Origin: Nocardia donostiensis
GTDB taxonomy: Bacteria; Actinomycetota; Actinomycetes; Mycobacteriales; Mycobacteriaceae
DNA: 64,000 nucleotides
Assembly (NCBI RefSeq): GCF_002081715.1
Contig: NZ_MUKP01000020.1
Location: 36,062 to 100,061 of the forward strand
Reading direction: 5' to 3'
Of this stretch, positions 16,967 to 24,932 are shown piece by piece. The first letter of the stretch is position 1. Each line of letters opens with the position of its first letter. The notes beneath the pieces are model-generated. The model searched no databases and was not told where the DNA came from. It saw only the letters and a list, made by a program, of their open reading frames with translations. Position numbers and translations under genes: made by a program.

Positions 16967-17949
16967 CCGCATCACTGCGCCCGCTGAAGACCTGGAGCCA
17001 CCTCGCCGCACGCCGGCGTCGCCCGAGCGAATACGAGATCGTCTCGACGAAGCTGCACTGGCACCTGCGTGACAAGGAGCAGCCCTGGGACGTCGCCCAC
17101 GAGGGTTACATGGCGGACTGGTATCGCCGGTACCGCAACGGAAGCCCGGTACAGCACTCGGATTGGGACGCCTTCCGTGACCCGGACGAGCTCGTCTACC
17201 GCTCCTACAACATCCTGCAGGACGGTCAGGAGAACTACGTCGAAGGCCTGCTGGATCAACACAACGAGGAGGAGCACGACAAAAGCCTCGACTCCGAATG
17301 GGTTGCCTGTCTGGCGAAGCTGTACGCCCCGGGCCGGTATCTGCTGCACACGGTGCAGATGGCCAGCGCCTACCTGGTGCATATGGCGCCTGCCAGCACG
17401 ATCAGCAACTGCGCGGCCTTCCAGTCGGCGGACCAGCTGCGGTGGCTGACGCACACCGCCTACCGCACCGCCGAACTGGCCCAGTCGCATCCGTCGCTCG
17501 GATTGGGTTCCTCGGAGCGGGCGCACTGGGAGGAATCACCTGCTTGGCAACGCTTCCGCGAACTGACCGAATGCGTGCTCGCCACCCGGGACTGGGCAGA
17601 GTCCTTCGTCGCGCTCAACCTGGTCGCCAAGCCCGCGATCGACGAGGCGTTCTTCCGGCAGCAGGCGATCAGCGCCCGCCGCCACGGTGACACCCTTTTC
17701 GCGCTGCTGGCCGAGGCGGCGTTGCGCGACAGCGAGCGGTCCCGCCGCTGGTCGATCGAGCTGGTCCGCCACCTCGCCGAGAACCCGGCCAATGTGCCGG
17801 TGGTGCAGAAGTGGCTGGAGCGGTGGTCACCGCTCGCCGATGCCGCGATCGACGCCTTCTGTGCGGAACTGCCCGACAACCCGGACGCCGCGTCGGCCGC
17901 GATCAGCGCGTGCCGCGCTTTCCGCAACCAGTTGCCGCTCGGGGGCTGA
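16963..17949 (+). CDS. Monooxygenase hydroxylase beta subunit (TmoE type)
   Basis: 328 residues of the non-metal-binding ferritin-like beta subunit. The hallmarks are the N-terminal 'LKTWSHL...RRRPSEYEIVS', the WYRRYRNGSPVQ segment, and the central YLLHTVQMASAYLVHMAP helix. It lacks the ExxH pairs of the alpha subunit, as expected. It forms the (alpha-beta-gamma)2 hydroxylase with the products of 14840-16336 and 16364-16624. Confidence 0.92.
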   Translation: MTASLRPLKTWSHLAARRRRPSEYEIVSTKLHWHLRDKEQPWDVAHEGYMADWYRRYRNGSPVQHSDWDAFRDPDELVYRSYNILQDGQENYVEGLLDQHNEEEHDKSLDSEWVACLAKLYAPGRYLLHTVQMASAYLVHMAPASTISNCAAFQSADQLRWLTHTAYRTAELAQSHPSLGLGSSERAHWEESPAWQRFRELTECVLATRDWAESFVALNLVAKPAIDEAFFRQQAISARRHGDTLFALLAEAALRDSERSRRWSIELVRHLAENPANVPVVQKWLERWSPLADAAIDAFCAELPDNPDAASAAISACRAFRNQLPLGG

Positions 17950-17950
17950 G

Positions 17951-19045
17951 ATGCGCACTTCGGAGCACATCAGCCGCTCTTCGAGCAGCGCTCCGGCAGG
18001 GTTGCAGCAGGCAGGCAACGTCACCACGGTGACGACCGCCGACGGCCTGTCGTTCCACTGCCCGGAGGGCGACACACTGTTGCGTGCCGCCCTCCGGGCC
18101 GGGATCCCGGCCGCCTACGAGTGCAACAGCGGCGGCTGCGGGACCTGCAAGATCGTTGTCCACGACGGGCAGGTCGACCAGCTCGACCCCGACCCACCGG
18201 GCCTGTCCGACCGTGACCGGCGCAAGGGCAAACTGCTCGCCTGCCAGTCGGCGCCACGCACCGACTGCACGGTGAAACTGGCCGCCGCCGCTTCCTGGCC
18301 TGCCGGGCACGTGCGACCGCAGCGCCTGGCGGTGCAGGTCGTCGCCGTTCGTGAGCTGACGCACGACCTGCGGGAGATCACGCTACGGGCCGATGCGCCT
18401 GCCGAGTTCCTTCCCGGCCAGTACGCGATGCTCAGCATCGCAGCCGGGAGCGCCGAGGGAGCGCAGCCGCAGCCCGAGCGGGCGTATTCGATGTCGAACC
18501 TGCCGAATCCGGAGGGGCTGTGGCAGTTCCAGGTGAAACGGGTGCCCGCAGGTCTCGTCTCGCCGCGGCTGGTCGACGAGGTGCGTATCGGTGATCGGAT
18601 CTTCCTCGACGGCCCCTATGGCCATGCCCATCTACAGCCGACCGATCGTGATGTCGTCTGTATTGCGGGCGGGTCCGGGCTGGCGCCGATGGTCTCGGTC
18701 GCCCGTGGTCTCGCGGCCCGGGACGACGCGGCCGACCGGCGGCTGCACTTCTTCTACGGCGGGCGGCGCGAAGAGGATATGTGCGCACGGGAATTCGTGG
18801 AGGAGGTGACGTCCAGCCTGCGTCAAGCCTCGCTGGCCGAAGCGATCTCCGAAGAAGCGACGAATGGTTGGCGTGGAGCCCGCGGCTATGTCCACGAGCT
18901 GGTGGCCGACTATGAGTTGCCCGGCCTCGCCGACCACGAAATCTATGTCGCGGGCCCGCCGGTGATGACGGACGCGGTCGTCCGGTTCCTCGTCCTGGAA
19001 CGCCAGGTGCCTGCGGAACGCGTTCATTTCGACCGATTCTACTGA
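17951..19045 (+). CDS. Monooxygenase NADH reductase (TmoF type, 2Fe-2S/FAD)
   Basis: 364 residues. The N-terminal plant-type ferredoxin domain has the cluster pattern CNSGGCGTC plus a later Cys in GKLLAC (Cx4Cx2C...C). The FAD domain has RAYSMSN, and the NAD domain has IAGGSGLAPM and a C-terminal VAGPPVMTDAV. It passes electrons from NADH to the Rieske protein encoded next. ATG 17951 follows the beta-subunit stop by 1 bp. An N-terminal extension of about 25 residues, rich in serine, precedes the ferredoxin domain. Confidence 0.92.
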   Translation: MRTSEHISRSSSSAPAGLQQAGNVTTVTTADGLSFHCPEGDTLLRAALRAGIPAAYECNSGGCGTCKIVVHDGQVDQLDPDPPGLSDRDRRKGKLLACQSAPRTDCTVKLAAAASWPAGHVRPQRLAVQVVAVRELTHDLREITLRADAPAEFLPGQYAMLSIAAGSAEGAQPQPERAYSMSNLPNPEGLWQFQVKRVPAGLVSPRLVDEVRIGDRIFLDGPYGHAHLQPTDRDVVCIAGGSGLAPMVSVARGLAARDDAADRRLHFFYGGRREEDMCAREFVEEVTSSLRQASLAEAISEEATNGWRGARGYVHELVADYELPGLADHEIYVAGPPVMTDAVVRFLVLERQVPAERVHFDRFY

Positions 19046-19054
19046 GGACCAGCA

Positions 19055-19390
19055 ATGGCATTCGAACATGTGACCACGTTCGACGACCTGTGGGAGGGCG
19101 AGATGGAGTCCTTCACGGTCGGCGATCAGGAGATCCTCGTCGCCCACCTGGAAGGCGGAGAGGTGATCGCCACGCAGGCGATCTGCCCGCATCAGCAGGT
19201 GGAGCTCGTCGAAGGCGAACTCCAAGGCAATTCCCTGACCTGCAAAGCGCACCTGTGGCAATTCGATCTGCCGACCTGCAAAGGGGTGAATCCGGGACAT
19301 GCGCAGCTGGCGAAATTCCCGGTGAAGATCGAAGGCGAAGACATCTACGTCGATCCGACCGGAGACACGCCCAAGGTTGCCCATTCATGA
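19055..19390 (+). CDS. Monooxygenase Rieske ferredoxin (TmoC type)
   Basis: 111 residues with a Rieske motif CPH (ICPHQQVEL) and CKAH (TCKAHLWQFD), giving two Cys and two His ligands, and the HLWxFD signature of T4MO-type Rieske proteins. It is the last component of the complex; in toluene-4-monooxygenase operons tmoC lies third, so the order here (A,B,D,E,F,C) is shuffled. AGGACC precedes the ATG. Confidence 0.92.
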   Translation: MAFEHVTTFDDLWEGEMESFTVGDQEILVAHLEGGEVIATQAICPHQQVELVEGELQGNSLTCKAHLWQFDLPTCKGVNPGHAQLAKFPVKIEGEDIYVDPTGDTPKVAHS

Positions 19391-19423
19391 CACCGTTGCC
19401 GCACGACTCTACGAGGAGGCCCT

Positions 19424-19633
19424 ATGCCTTTCGTCCGCATTGATTGGTTTCCGGGACGGTCGCTGGAACAGAAGCGTGAAATGGTCGCGACCCTGACTCC
19501 GGAAATAGCCAGGATCGCGAAGTGCAAGCCCGAAACCATCCAGTTCATTTTCACCGATGTCACTCGGGAGGACTGGGGTCGAAACGGTCGATTGTTCTGC
19601 GACTACTACGAATACGAGAACGATCCCGAATAA
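19424..19633 (+). CDS. Small tautomerase-family protein (4-oxalocrotonate tautomerase-like)
   Basis: 69 residues. After removal of Met it begins with Pro (PFVRIDWFPGRS), the catalytic residue of the tautomerase superfamily, and has the following KREMVATLTPEIARI helix and a second strand VTREDWG. It could isomerise an enol or dehalogenate a small acid made by the monooxygenase pathway. The Shine-Dalgarno GAGGAGG is good. Position between the monooxygenase and pxpA suggests a step linking the two. Confidence 0.8.
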   Translation: MPFVRIDWFPGRSLEQKREMVATLTPEIARIAKCKPETIQFIFTDVTREDWGRNGRLFCDYYEYENDPE

Positions 19634-19681
19634 CTTCTTCGCCGAAATCGCGAGGAAACAACACGTCACAAGGGGAACATC

Positions 19682-20398
19682 ATGGTTACGCTGAACGCGG
19701 ACATGGGTGAGTCGTTCGGAATCCACACATTCGGAAACGACGACAAGCTCGTGGATCTCGTCGATACGGTCAATGTCGCCTGCGGATTCCACGCGGGTGA
19801 TCCGACGGGAATGCACGAGACGGTCGCCAAGGCGCTCGCCGGCGGCGTCACCGTCGGGGCGCATCCTGGTCTCCCGGACCTCGTCGGTTTCGGGCGCCGT
19901 GAGATGAAGCTCTTCCAGGACGAGGCGGCCGATATCGTGCGATACCAGGTCGGTGCGCTCGTCGCCTTTCTCAAGGCCGAGGGCGGAACACTGGACCACA
20001 TCAAGGCCCACGGTTCGCTGTATGGCATGTCGTCGCGGGACCCGGAACTGGCCGAGGCCATCGCGAAAGTCGCGGCCGAATACGAAGTTCCGATCTTCGG
20101 CATCGCCAATACCGAACACGAAAAGGCCGCACAGAAGCTCGGCGTGCCGTTTGTCGCCGAATTCTATGTCGACCTCGGTTACCGTGCCGACGGTGGTCTG
20201 ATCGTCGCGCGCCGACCCCACGCCACCCCGGTCGACGAGGCGACCGAACGCGCCCGCAAGGCGCTCACGGAGGGTATCGCAACGGCGGTCACCGGTGAGG
20301 AGTTCCCGATTCGCGTCGACTCGGTCTGCGTACATTCCGATACTCCGAACGCCATCGAGATCGCCCAGGCGGTCCGTAATGTCCTGTCCACTCTGTAA
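19682..20398 (+). CDS. pxpA: LamB/YcsF family protein, 5-oxoprolinase subunit A (PxpA)
   Basis: 238 residues of the LamB/YcsF family: the start VTLNADMGESFGIH, then VNVACGFHAGDP, and the TVGAHPGLPDLVGFGRR motif. PxpA works with PxpB and PxpC in ATP-dependent opening of 5-oxoproline to glutamate. Here the genes are split: pxpA, then a biotin carrier, a biotin carboxylase, pxpB and pxpC. That arrangement raises the question of whether the true substrate is another lactam or amide that is carboxylated first. ATG is preceded by AAGGGG. Confidence 0.88.
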   Translation: MVTLNADMGESFGIHTFGNDDKLVDLVDTVNVACGFHAGDPTGMHETVAKALAGGVTVGAHPGLPDLVGFGRREMKLFQDEAADIVRYQVGALVAFLKAEGGTLDHIKAHGSLYGMSSRDPELAEAIAKVAAEYEVPIFGIANTEHEKAAQKLGVPFVAEFYVDLGYRADGGLIVARRPHATPVDEATERARKALTEGIATAVTGEEFPIRVDSVCVHSDTPNAIEIAQAVRNVLSTL

Positions 20399-20440
20399 CG
20401 GCACCGAGCGCGCGTCGCTCCCGATTCGAAAGGCACTTCC

Positions 20441-20686
20441 GTGAGCGAGCACCACGTCATCTCGCCGTTGCCCGGCGTTTTCTACCGATCACCCGCCCCC
20501 GGTCAGCCGCGGTTCGTCGAGACAGGCGCAACTGTCGATGCGGACCAGACGATCGGCCTCGTCGAGATCATGAAACAGTTCACCGAGATCAAGGCCGGTA
20601 CGTCGGGCGTGCTCACATCGTTCGCGGCGGAAGACAACGGTACTCTCTCGCCCGGCGATGTGATCGCCGTCATCGAAACGAAGTGA
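20441..20686 (+). CDS. Biotin carboxyl carrier protein (short AccB-like)
   Basis: 81 residues from GTG 20441. A single biotinyl/lipoyl domain with the biotinylation motif VEIMKQFTEI (EIMK in place of the usual EAMK), and an upstream PLPGVFYRSPAPGQPRF hammerhead segment. It lacks the Pro/Ala-rich N-terminal half of housekeeping AccB, so it is a dedicated carrier for the biotin carboxylase encoded 6 bp downstream. Such short BCCP-AccC pairs often accompany PxpABC genes. Confidence 0.87.
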   Translation: MSEHHVISPLPGVFYRSPAPGQPRFVETGATVDADQTIGLVEIMKQFTEIKAGTSGVLTSFAAEDNGTLSPGDVIAVIETK

Positions 20687-20692
20687 AGAACC

Positions 20693-22051
20693 ATGCGTAA
20701 GTTACTCATCGCCAACCGAGGCGAAATCGCGGTAAGGATCGTGCGGGCCGCACGTGAGCAGGGCGTGGCAACGGTCGCGGTCTACAGCGAGGCCGACAAA
20801 GACGCCGAACATGTCCGGGCTGCCGATGAGGCAGTGCTGGTCGGGCCGGCTCCGGCGACGGCGAGCTACCTCTCGGTCGATGCCATCCTGGCCGCGGTCC
20901 GGTCCAGCGGCGCCGACGCCGTACACCCCGGATACGGTTTCCTTTCGGAGAACGCCGACTTCGCTCGAGCCGTCCTCGATGCCGGTGCAGTGTGGGTCGG
21001 GCCGAGCCCGAGCGCGATTCGCGAAATGGGCGACAAAGTAGCCGCTCGCAAGAGCGCCGAGGCAGCAGGCGTCCCCACCGTCCCCGGGTCGGTGGGTGAA
21101 GTACACGATGCCGGCGAAGCCGAGCAAGTGGCCGAACGCATCGGTTTCCCCTTGGCCATCAAGGCAGCGGCAGGCGGTGGTGGTCGCGGTATCCGCGTTG
21201 TCGAAAAACAGGAGGATCTGGCCGCCGCGATCAGCACCGCCCAGGCCGAAGCCCGCGCGGCGTTCGGTAGCGATGCGGTGTACGTGGAGCGGTTCATTCC
21301 CCGCGCCAGGCATGTCGAGGTGCAGATCTTCGGCGACGGCAAGAACGCTGTGCATCTCGGCTTACGGGACTGTTCGATGCAGCGCCGCAGGCAGAAGGTT
21401 GTCGAGGAAGCCGGGGACCTCGGTCTGCCGGAGCGGATCGTTGCCGGTATGTCCGAGTCCGCGGTGCAGCTCGCGGCCAGCGTCGGTTACTCCGGAGCTG
21501 GCACAGTCGAGTTCTTGTTCGACGAACTGCGCACCGAGTACTACTTCATCGAGATGAACACCCGCATCCAGGTGGAGCATCCTGTCACCGAGATGATCTA
21601 CCAGCGGGACCTGGTGGGTGAGCAGCTCCGGGTTGCTGCGGGCAACCCGCTGTCGTTCACCCAGGCCGACCTGGTCCCGTATGGCCATGCGATCGAGGTC
21701 CGGATCAACGCGGAGAACCCGCAGCTGAACTTCCTGCCCAGCCCGGGGACCATCGAGCGGTTCGATCTGCCTGCGGGCCCGTTCGTTCGCGTGGACAGCG
21801 GTTTCAAGGCGGGTTCGGTGGTCGCACCGTTCTATGACTCGATGCTTGCGAAGGTCATCGTCTGGGGCAACGACCGCCCCACCGCGCTGGCTCGTATGCA
21901 GCGTGCCCTGCAGGAGCTCGCGATAGAGGGCGTCACCACCACGGCTTCTTTCGTGAGTGCCGTGCTCGCGGCCGAGGACTTCCAGACCGGCCGCTACCAC
22001 ACGACATGGCTCGAGCAGTGGATGACCGACCTGGAGGCGGCCGATGCCTGA
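20693..22051 (+). CDS. Biotin carboxylase (AccC-like)
   Basis: 452 residues. It opens with MRKLLIANRGEIAVRIVRAA and has an ATP-grasp core with AAAGGGGRGIRVV (glycine loop), the EMNTRIQVEHPVTEMI catalytic segment, and the RINAENP motif. It carboxylates the biotin of the adjacent carrier using bicarbonate and ATP. No acyl-CoA carboxyltransferase gene is nearby. The only carboxyltransferase-like candidates are the PxpB/PxpC pair in this operon and the AHS1/AHS2 pair at 23940-25945, which are homologous to the carboxyltransferase part of urea carboxylase. It overlaps the next gene by 8 bp. Confidence 0.92.
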   Translation: MRKLLIANRGEIAVRIVRAAREQGVATVAVYSEADKDAEHVRAADEAVLVGPAPATASYLSVDAILAAVRSSGADAVHPGYGFLSENADFARAVLDAGAVWVGPSPSAIREMGDKVAARKSAEAAGVPTVPGSVGEVHDAGEAEQVAERIGFPLAIKAAAGGGGRGIRVVEKQEDLAAAISTAQAEARAAFGSDAVYVERFIPRARHVEVQIFGDGKNAVHLGLRDCSMQRRRQKVVEEAGDLGLPERIVAGMSESAVQLAASVGYSGAGTVEFLFDELRTEYYFIEMNTRIQVEHPVTEMIYQRDLVGEQLRVAAGNPLSFTQADLVPYGHAIEVRINAENPQLNFLPSPGTIERFDLPAGPFVRVDSGFKAGSVVAPFYDSMLAKVIVWGNDRPTALARMQRALQELAIEGVTTTASFVSAVLAAEDFQTGRYHTTWLEQWMTDLEAADA

Positions 22052-22934
22052 CCAGCCGACAACTCGCTACTCCTGGGGCGCCGATGAGCACCTCGTCGTC
22101 CAGCTCGCCGAGGAGATGACGCTGGCGGCGAACTTCACCGCGATGGCGATCAGCACCCGGCTGAGCGAACGGAGCCTCGACGGAGTCCTCGACATCTGCC
22201 CCGCGAACGCCTCGCTGCTCATCCGATTCGATCCCGACCGGCTGGAGCCGGCGACGTTGGAAGGCGTCGTGCGGGATATCGAGGCCGAAGTCGCGCAGCA
22301 GACACAGCCCGCGATCCGCACCCGCCTGCTGGAGATCCCGGTCTGGTACGACGACCCCGTCACCCGTGAGGTCGGGGCGAAATTCCGCGACCGGCATCAG
22401 CGGCCCGAAGGCAGTGACATCGAGTACGCGATGGCCGAGCTCGGTCTCGGTTCGGTCGAGGAGTTCATCGATCGGCACTCGTCCGCCCCGTGGCTGGTGT
22501 CGATGGTCGGCTTCGTCGCAGGCCTGCCGTTCATGTTTCAGATGGTCGAGCGTCAGTGGCAGATCGAGTTGCCGAAGTACCTGCGCCCCCGGACCGAGAC
22601 ACCGAAACTCACCGTCGGTCACGGTGGCTGTTTCGCCTGTATCTACTCGGTGAAAGGCGCCGGCGGCTACCAGATGTTCGGGCTGACCCCGCTGCCGATC
22701 TTCGACCCGGAACGGAAGCACTCGGTCTTCGCTGAGTCCATGGTGCTCTTCCGGCCCGGAGACATCGTCAAATTCCGCCCGATCGATGTGGCCGAGTACG
22801 CACAGCTGGAGGCTGCGGCGGAGCGCGGCGAAAACGTCTACAAGTCGGTCCGAGTCGATTTCGAGCTCAATGAATTCCTGGCCGCCCCCGACGCATACAA
22901 CAAACACCTGTTGGGAGCTCTCGATGCACGTTGA
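22044..22934 (+). CDS. pxpB: 5-oxoprolinase subunit PxpB / allophanate hydrolase subunit 1 family (KipI-like)
   Basis: 296 residues. AHS1 family: LVVQLAEEMTLAANFTAMAI near the N-terminus, the FDPDRLEP strand, IPVWYDDPVTREVGAKF, and the ligand-site region FVAGLPFMFQM and GGYQMFG. It forms a complex with PxpC. An 8-bp overlap with the biotin carboxylase gene and an 11-bp overlap with pxpC argue for a stoichiometric complex. It is longer than compact PxpB proteins of enterobacteria (about 220 residues), closer to the urea-carboxylase type. Confidence 0.85.
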   Translation: MPDQPTTRYSWGADEHLVVQLAEEMTLAANFTAMAISTRLSERSLDGVLDICPANASLLIRFDPDRLEPATLEGVVRDIEAEVAQQTQPAIRTRLLEIPVWYDDPVTREVGAKFRDRHQRPEGSDIEYAMAELGLGSVEEFIDRHSSAPWLVSMVGFVAGLPFMFQMVERQWQIELPKYLRPRTETPKLTVGHGGCFACIYSVKGAGGYQMFGLTPLPIFDPERKHSVFAESMVLFRPGDIVKFRPIDVAEYAQLEAAAERGENVYKSVRVDFELNEFLAAPDAYNKHLLGALDAR

Positions 22935-23892
22935 GGTCATGGAGGCGGGCCTGGCGACGACCGTGCAAGATCTCGGTCGAAGCGGCGCGTACAACGTCGG
23001 CATCCCGCCCTCCGGGGCACTCGATCAGGAATCGGCCAAGCTCGCCAACCTGCTGGTGGGAAACGAGGTCGACGCCGCCGTGCTGGAAGCTCCTTATCTG
23101 GGCCCACGGCTGGCCTTCACCGGACCCTCGGTGGTCGCGGTCACCGGCGCACAGGCGCAGGTGATGCTCAACGGCACCGAAGTACCGGCGTGGGAAGCGT
23201 TCCAGGTCGACGACGGCGATGTGCTCTCTTTCGGCTACATCCAGAGTGGGGCCCGCCTCTATATCGCGATCGCAGGCGGTTTCGACGTCCCGCTCGTGCT
23301 CGGGTCCAGGTCCACCTACGGGTTGGGCGCCCTCGGTGGGTTCCAGGGACGTTTGCTGCGAGCAGGGGACAAGCTGCCCGTAGGCGCCGCGGTCACCGGC
23401 TTCGTGCCCCGATCGATCCCCGCCTCCGCACGTCCTGGCTGGTCACGCGAGGTGGAGTTGCGCGTGGTGCTCGGGCTGTACGACTACCGTCTGACCGGCG
23501 AAGCGACCGAGGCCCTGCTCGAAACGGTATGGACGCTCACCCCGGTGGCCGACCGGACCGGATTCCGGTACGCGGGGGCGAAGCTGGCGTTCAAGGAACG
23601 TGAACAGCCGTTCGGTGCAGGATCCGACCCGTCGAATATCGTCGATGCGGGCTACCCCATCGGATCCATCCAGGTCCCGAGTGGATCCGAACCGATCATC
23701 CTGCACCGTGATGCCGTTTCCGGCGGCGGGTATGCCATGGTGGGCACCGTCATCAGCGTCGATATGGATTCGGTAGCGCAGTCGGCGCCGGGCACGAACA
23801 CCCGCCTGCGCGCGGTGTCGCTCGACGAGGCGCTGCAAGCCCGACGCCACGCGAAGACCCGTTTCGCGAATCTGGCAGACAAGCTCACCTGA
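22924..23892 (+). CDS. pxpC: 5-oxoprolinase subunit PxpC / allophanate hydrolase subunit 2 family (KipA-like)
   Basis: 322 residues. AHS2 family: VEVMEAGLATTVQDLGRSGA at the N-terminus, then GVPPSGALD-like (GIPPSGALDQESAKLANLLVGN), the RTGFRYAG substrate-loop region and SNIVDAGYPIGSIQVPSG near the C-terminus. Partner of PxpB. Last gene of an apparently continuous transcript from 14060, ended by a very strong hairpin. Confidence 0.88.
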   Translation: MHVEVMEAGLATTVQDLGRSGAYNVGIPPSGALDQESAKLANLLVGNEVDAAVLEAPYLGPRLAFTGPSVVAVTGAQAQVMLNGTEVPAWEAFQVDDGDVLSFGYIQSGARLYIAIAGGFDVPLVLGSRSTYGLGALGGFQGRLLRAGDKLPVGAAVTGFVPRSIPASARPGWSREVELRVVLGLYDYRLTGEATEALLETVWTLTPVADRTGFRYAGAKLAFKEREQPFGAGSDPSNIVDAGYPIGSIQVPSGSEPIILHRDAVSGGGYAMVGTVISVDMDSVAQSAPGTNTRLRAVSLDEALQARRHAKTRFANLADKLT

Positions 23893-23931
23893 GTCGTGGC
23901 CCGCGCCGCTGCCGGCGGCGCGGGCCACGAC
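23893..23931. terminator. Very strong bidirectional terminator between convergent pxpC-type genes
   Basis: A perfect 17-bp stem (23893-23909 paired with 23915-23931) with a 5-nt loop starts directly after the pxpC stop and ends 8 bp before the 3' end of the convergent AHS2 gene. Almost all pairs are G-C. Its length and position suit termination from both sides. Confidence 0.85.
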
Positions 23932-23939
23932 CTCGCCTG

Positions 23940-24932
23940 TTACGGAACCCGGACCGTCCGACGCGGATCCACCGTGAAATCGACGCGCTTGTTCAAGGCC
24001 AGAGCCTCTTCGTAGTCGACTTCCCGGAAACGGATGGTGTCGCGTCCCGGACGCATCTGCCCGACCTTCCACAGTGCGCAGTAAGGGACGGTGGCTACCA
24101 CCGCGAAGCCGCCTGAGGTGTTGCCGTCCATACCCAGGATCGTCAGCACATCACCGTTCGCCAGCACACCGCCCGCGGGATATGCGGCGTCGAGAACATT
24201 GGACGGGTGGCCGCCCGCGGTACCTCCGTCGGGTCGCGCCCAGGTGAACCGGTGCGGATTCAGGCGGGTGCTGATGCGGTCGGAGTTCAGGTCGACCCGC
24301 CATTGCCTGCGCAGCAGTTCCGCCCAGTCGTCGTCGGTCAGGTAGTCGGGGCTGGCGTGCGGCCCCTGGATGATCTCGACTTCCCAATCGGTCACGAATC
24401 GCGGGCGCATCGACTCGGGAAGGCGTCGGCGGGGGAGCCGGGCCCTGCTGCGGGTCGAGAGCAGATCGCCGCGGACCAGCGCCCGGCCCTCCACGCCACC
24501 GATGCCTGCGACGAGCGAGGTCGCCGCCGACCCGTAAACCTCGGGCACCGCGATGCCGCCGCGGACCGCGAGATAGAGCCGGAACCCTGGGCCGCCTGCC
24601 CCCACTGTCCGCAGTATGTCGCCGGACCGCACGTCGAGCGTCTCCCAGGCCGGGAACGGTATGTCGTTCAGCAGGACCGCGGTACCGTCCGGTGCGGCGA
24701 TCGCTATCTGGGTATCGATCAGGAACGCGACCGACAGCCCGATCTTGGGAACTTCGAGGGCCGGGGCCCCGACGGGGTTGCCGACGAGAATGTTCGCGGC
24801 ACGCATCGACACATGGTCCATGGGACCGGCCGCAAAGTAGCCCAGCGACGTCAGTCCCAGGCGTCCGGGCCAGGCCTGGACGGTGGTCTGCAGGCCAGGA
24901 TCGATGATCTCGATCGATGTCCGGATGCTCAC
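23940..24932 (-). CDS. Second AHS2/PxpC-family protein, urea carboxylase carboxyltransferase-like
   Basis: 330 residues, AHS2 family but divergent from the protein at 22924-23892: IEIIDPGLQTTVQAWPGRLGL, then GYFAAGPMDHVSMRAANILVGN (MDH.S.R.AN instead of the LDQ.S..LAN of PxpC). The GPMDHxSxRxAN form is that of the urea carboxylase carboxyltransferase half. It overlaps the upstream AHS1 gene (ATGA), so the two make a complex. Convergent to the main operon and divergent from a PucR regulator. Confidence 0.82.
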   Translation of the reverse strand: MSIRTSIEIIDPGLQTTVQAWPGRLGLTSLGYFAAGPMDHVSMRAANILVGNPVGAPALEVPKIGLSVAFLIDTQIAIAAPDGTAVLLNDIPFPAWETLDVRSGDILRTVGAGGPGFRLYLAVRGGIAVPEVYGSAATSLVAGIGGVEGRALVRGDLLSTRSRARLPRRRLPESMRPRFVTDWEVEIIQGPHASPDYLTDDDWAELLRRQWRVDLNSDRISTRLNPHRFTWARPDGGTAGGHPSNVLDAAYPAGGVLANGDVLTILGMDGNTSGGFAVVATVPYCALWKVGQMRPGRDTIRFREVDYEEALALNKRVDFTVDPRRTVRVP

